NCBI GenBank assembly: GCA_002403455.1
Contig: DHHV01000012.1
Coordinates: forward strand, 859-24,314
Source of the DNA: Hyphomonadaceae bacterium UBA4763
GTDB taxonomy: Bacteria; Pseudomonadota; Alphaproteobacteria; Caulobacterales; Aquidulcibacteraceae
Direction: 5' to 3'
Length of the DNA stretch: 23,456 nt
Both the position numbers and the translations under genes were made by a program. How positions within the stretch are numbered: the stretch's first letter is position 1; every line of letters starts with the position of its first letter. Below, in pieces: positions 22,095-23,456 of this stretch. Under the pieces are notes generated by a model that searched no databases, had not been told where the DNA came from, and saw nothing but the letters and a program-made list of their open reading frames with translations.

Positions 22095-23456
22095 GTGAAA
22101 AAGCATCTTGCTATGGTTGCGGCATCCGCAATTGGTATTGGGGCGCTGGGTTGCTGTGCCGCCACACTGGTTTCTCGCGCCGTTGCGCAAGAGGCCGCCG
22201 AGGCTCCGGTGCAGGAGTTTTCGACCGCCAACGGCACCATCTATTCAGCGGCTCTCGTTGCCTATACAGCCAATAATTATCAGGGCGCACTGACCGAGTT
22301 GAACAAGCTCACGGGCAAACAGCTCAATCCCTATGAGGCCGGGCAAGTCTATAAGCTCCGTGGTATTTGCAATTTCCAGCTTCAGCAGACACAGGCCGCC
22401 GCCGACGATTTCCAAAAGGCGCTTGAGTCTGGTGGGTTGACCGCAGCGGAGAACCTAGAGCTTCGGAACAATATTGGCCGGTTATATCTTGCGGCAGGTC
22501 AGTTCCAAAAAGGGATCGATTCCCTTGAGGCGTGGATTCGCAGCGGCGGCCAAGCCGACGACAAAGTTCTCTACCCGTTGTCGATTGCCTATTATCGCGT
22601 AGGAAATATTCCGAAGGCGACGGAGAATGCGGAAGCTGTGCTTCGCGCGCAAGGGGCGAAGCCTACACGTGAACTGCTCGACTTCCTGAACGTGCTTTAT
22701 GTCGAGGGCGGCCCGTCGAAGCGCCGCGAACGCGCCGCACTCCTCGAGCGCATGCTTGATCTCTTTCCCAATGATAAGAATTTGTGGGATGCGGTCGCGG
22801 CGCTTTATTTCGACGCGAACGATGAACGGCGCGCCTTCGAAGTTGTGAAACTCGCTTATCTTGCCGGTCTAAAGACCTCCGAGCAGGAGATCAAGCAAAT
22901 CGTCAACTTCTACAGCAATTTCAACGCGCCGTTTGAGGCGGCGCGGTTGCTCGAAAAGGAGATGAACGCAAATCGCGTCCAAACCAATTTGGATAATCTT
23001 TTGCTGCTGGCGAACCTCTACCAGGTAGCACGTGAATTTGACCGCTCGATCCCCGTATTGCAGAGGGCTTCGCAGCTCTCCAATAATGGCGCCTTGTCCG
23101 AGCGGCTCGGCAGGTCCTTGTTTGAAGAGGCCAAATATCGCGAAGCGATTGCGGCGTTCCGCGACGCAATCAATCGGGGCGGCCTACAAGACCTCGGCAA
23201 TGCCTGGGTGCTGACCGGCAATGCCTATTACGAGCTCGACAATCGCGACGAAGCGCGCAAGGCCTTCGCCGAGGCGGCGCGGGTCGGGAACAACGCATCC
23301 AAGGTCGCTGCGCGCGGCTGGATCGACTTCATGGACAATGAAGAAAAACTCAGCACCGCTGTCAGGCAATTGGAAGCCGACTTGGCCGCCCAGCGCGCTG
23401 CGGGCGAAAAGGAGCGTTGCGAGAAGCTCAAAGTTTTGGGTGACACCGATCCGAAA
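22095..23456 (+). CDS. Exported tetratricopeptide-repeat protein of the TonB operon (3' end cut by window edge)
   Basis: The frame is open from GTG 22095 to the last base, giving 454 residues with no stop, so the C-terminus is missing. GTG is the best start: AGAAGGG lies about eight bases upstream and the reading begins MKKHLAMVAASAIGIGALG, a signal peptide with a probable site after RAVA at residues 28-31. GTG 22077 is an alternative in the same frame. From about residue 48 the chain is built of TPR-like helical pairs, for example YQGALTELNKL, LRNNIGRLYLAAGQFQKGID, YREAIAAFRDAI and GNAWVLTGNAYYELDNRDEA. A periplasmic TPR protein occupies the same last position in Vibrio TonB2 clusters. It starts 56 bases after tonB and probably scaffolds the transduction complex or its receptor. 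Confidence 0.85.
   Translation, partial: MKKHLAMVAASAIGIGALGCCAATLVSRAVAQEAAEAPVQEFSTANGTIYSAALVAYTANNYQGALTELNKLTGKQLNPYEAGQVYKLRGICNFQLQQTQAAADDFQKALESGGLTAAENLELRNNIGRLYLAAGQFQKGIDSLEAWIRSGGQADDKVLYPLSIAYYRVGNIPKATENAEAVLRAQGAKPTRELLDFLNVLYVEGGPSKRRERAALLERMLDLFPNDKNLWDAVAALYFDANDERRAFEVVKLAYLAGLKTSEQEIKQIVNFYSNFNAPFEAARLLEKEMNANRVQTNLDNLLLLANLYQVAREFDRSIPVLQRASQLSNNGALSERLGRSLFEEAKYREAIAAFRDAINRGGLQDLGNAWVLTGNAYYELDNRDEARKAFAEAARVGNNASKVAARGWIDFMDNEEKLSTAVRQLEADLAAQRAAGEKERCEKLKVLGDTDPK

Noticed and set aside
1..23456. CRISPR array, prophage, insertion sequence or toxin-antitoxin locus
   Set aside because: No regularly spaced repeats, transposase or integrase motifs or small paired toxin genes were seen on either strand.

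Overview
The window is chromosomal DNA from a GC-rich alphaproteobacterium. Four things point there: a compact HdaA-type DnaA regulator next to ppk and ppx; a recO-parC pair; alphaproteobacterial forms of RecO and RNase D; and wide use of ATGA stop/start overlaps. A Caulobacterales/Hyphomonadales-like host is my best guess, but the sequence alone does not fix the family. I see no plasmid, phage, insertion sequence or CRISPR content.

Layout. 1-2772 (+): the end of an acyl-CoA/AMP ligase gene, two small hot-dog-fold genes and an alpha/beta hydrolase, all joined by ATGA overlaps, so one translationally coupled acyl-CoA operon cut by the left edge. 2796-5809 (-): recO then parC. 5945-7174 (+): rnd (RNase D), divergent from recO and overlapping ppx at its 3' end. 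7139-12810 (-): a DUF2066-type exported protein, hdaA, ppk and ppx in transcription order. 12865-14552 (+): purM-purN with an ATGA overlap. 14560-14988 (-): a two-CBS-domain protein. 15202-15475: tRNA-Pro(CGG) on the minus strand and tRNA-Gln(TTG) on the plus strand, back to back. 15492-17063 (-): a sodium:solute symporter. 17064-17677: a long non-coding divergent region. 17678-23456 (+): a seven-gene TonB energy-transduction operon (DUF3450 protein, TtpC-like ExbB with a periplasmic extension, ExbB, two ExbD proteins, TonB, and an exported TPR protein cut by the right edge).

How it fits together. Most of the middle is housekeeping: chromosome decatenation and repair (parC, recO), RNA processing (rnd), replication-initiation control (hdaA), polyphosphate synthesis and breakdown (ppk, ppx) and purine synthesis (purM, purN). 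The two ends are the interesting parts. The left end looks like a small dedicated acyl-CoA pathway whose MaoC-type hydratase is split into a catalytic half and a half without active-site residues. The right end is a Vibrio TonB2-like transduction system with an extra ExbD, a TonB whose membrane anchor has no histidine, two related periplasmic coiled-coil modules, a hairpin that buries the exbB ribosome-binding site, and a likely internal promoter before tonB. It is the best candidate here for under-described biology.
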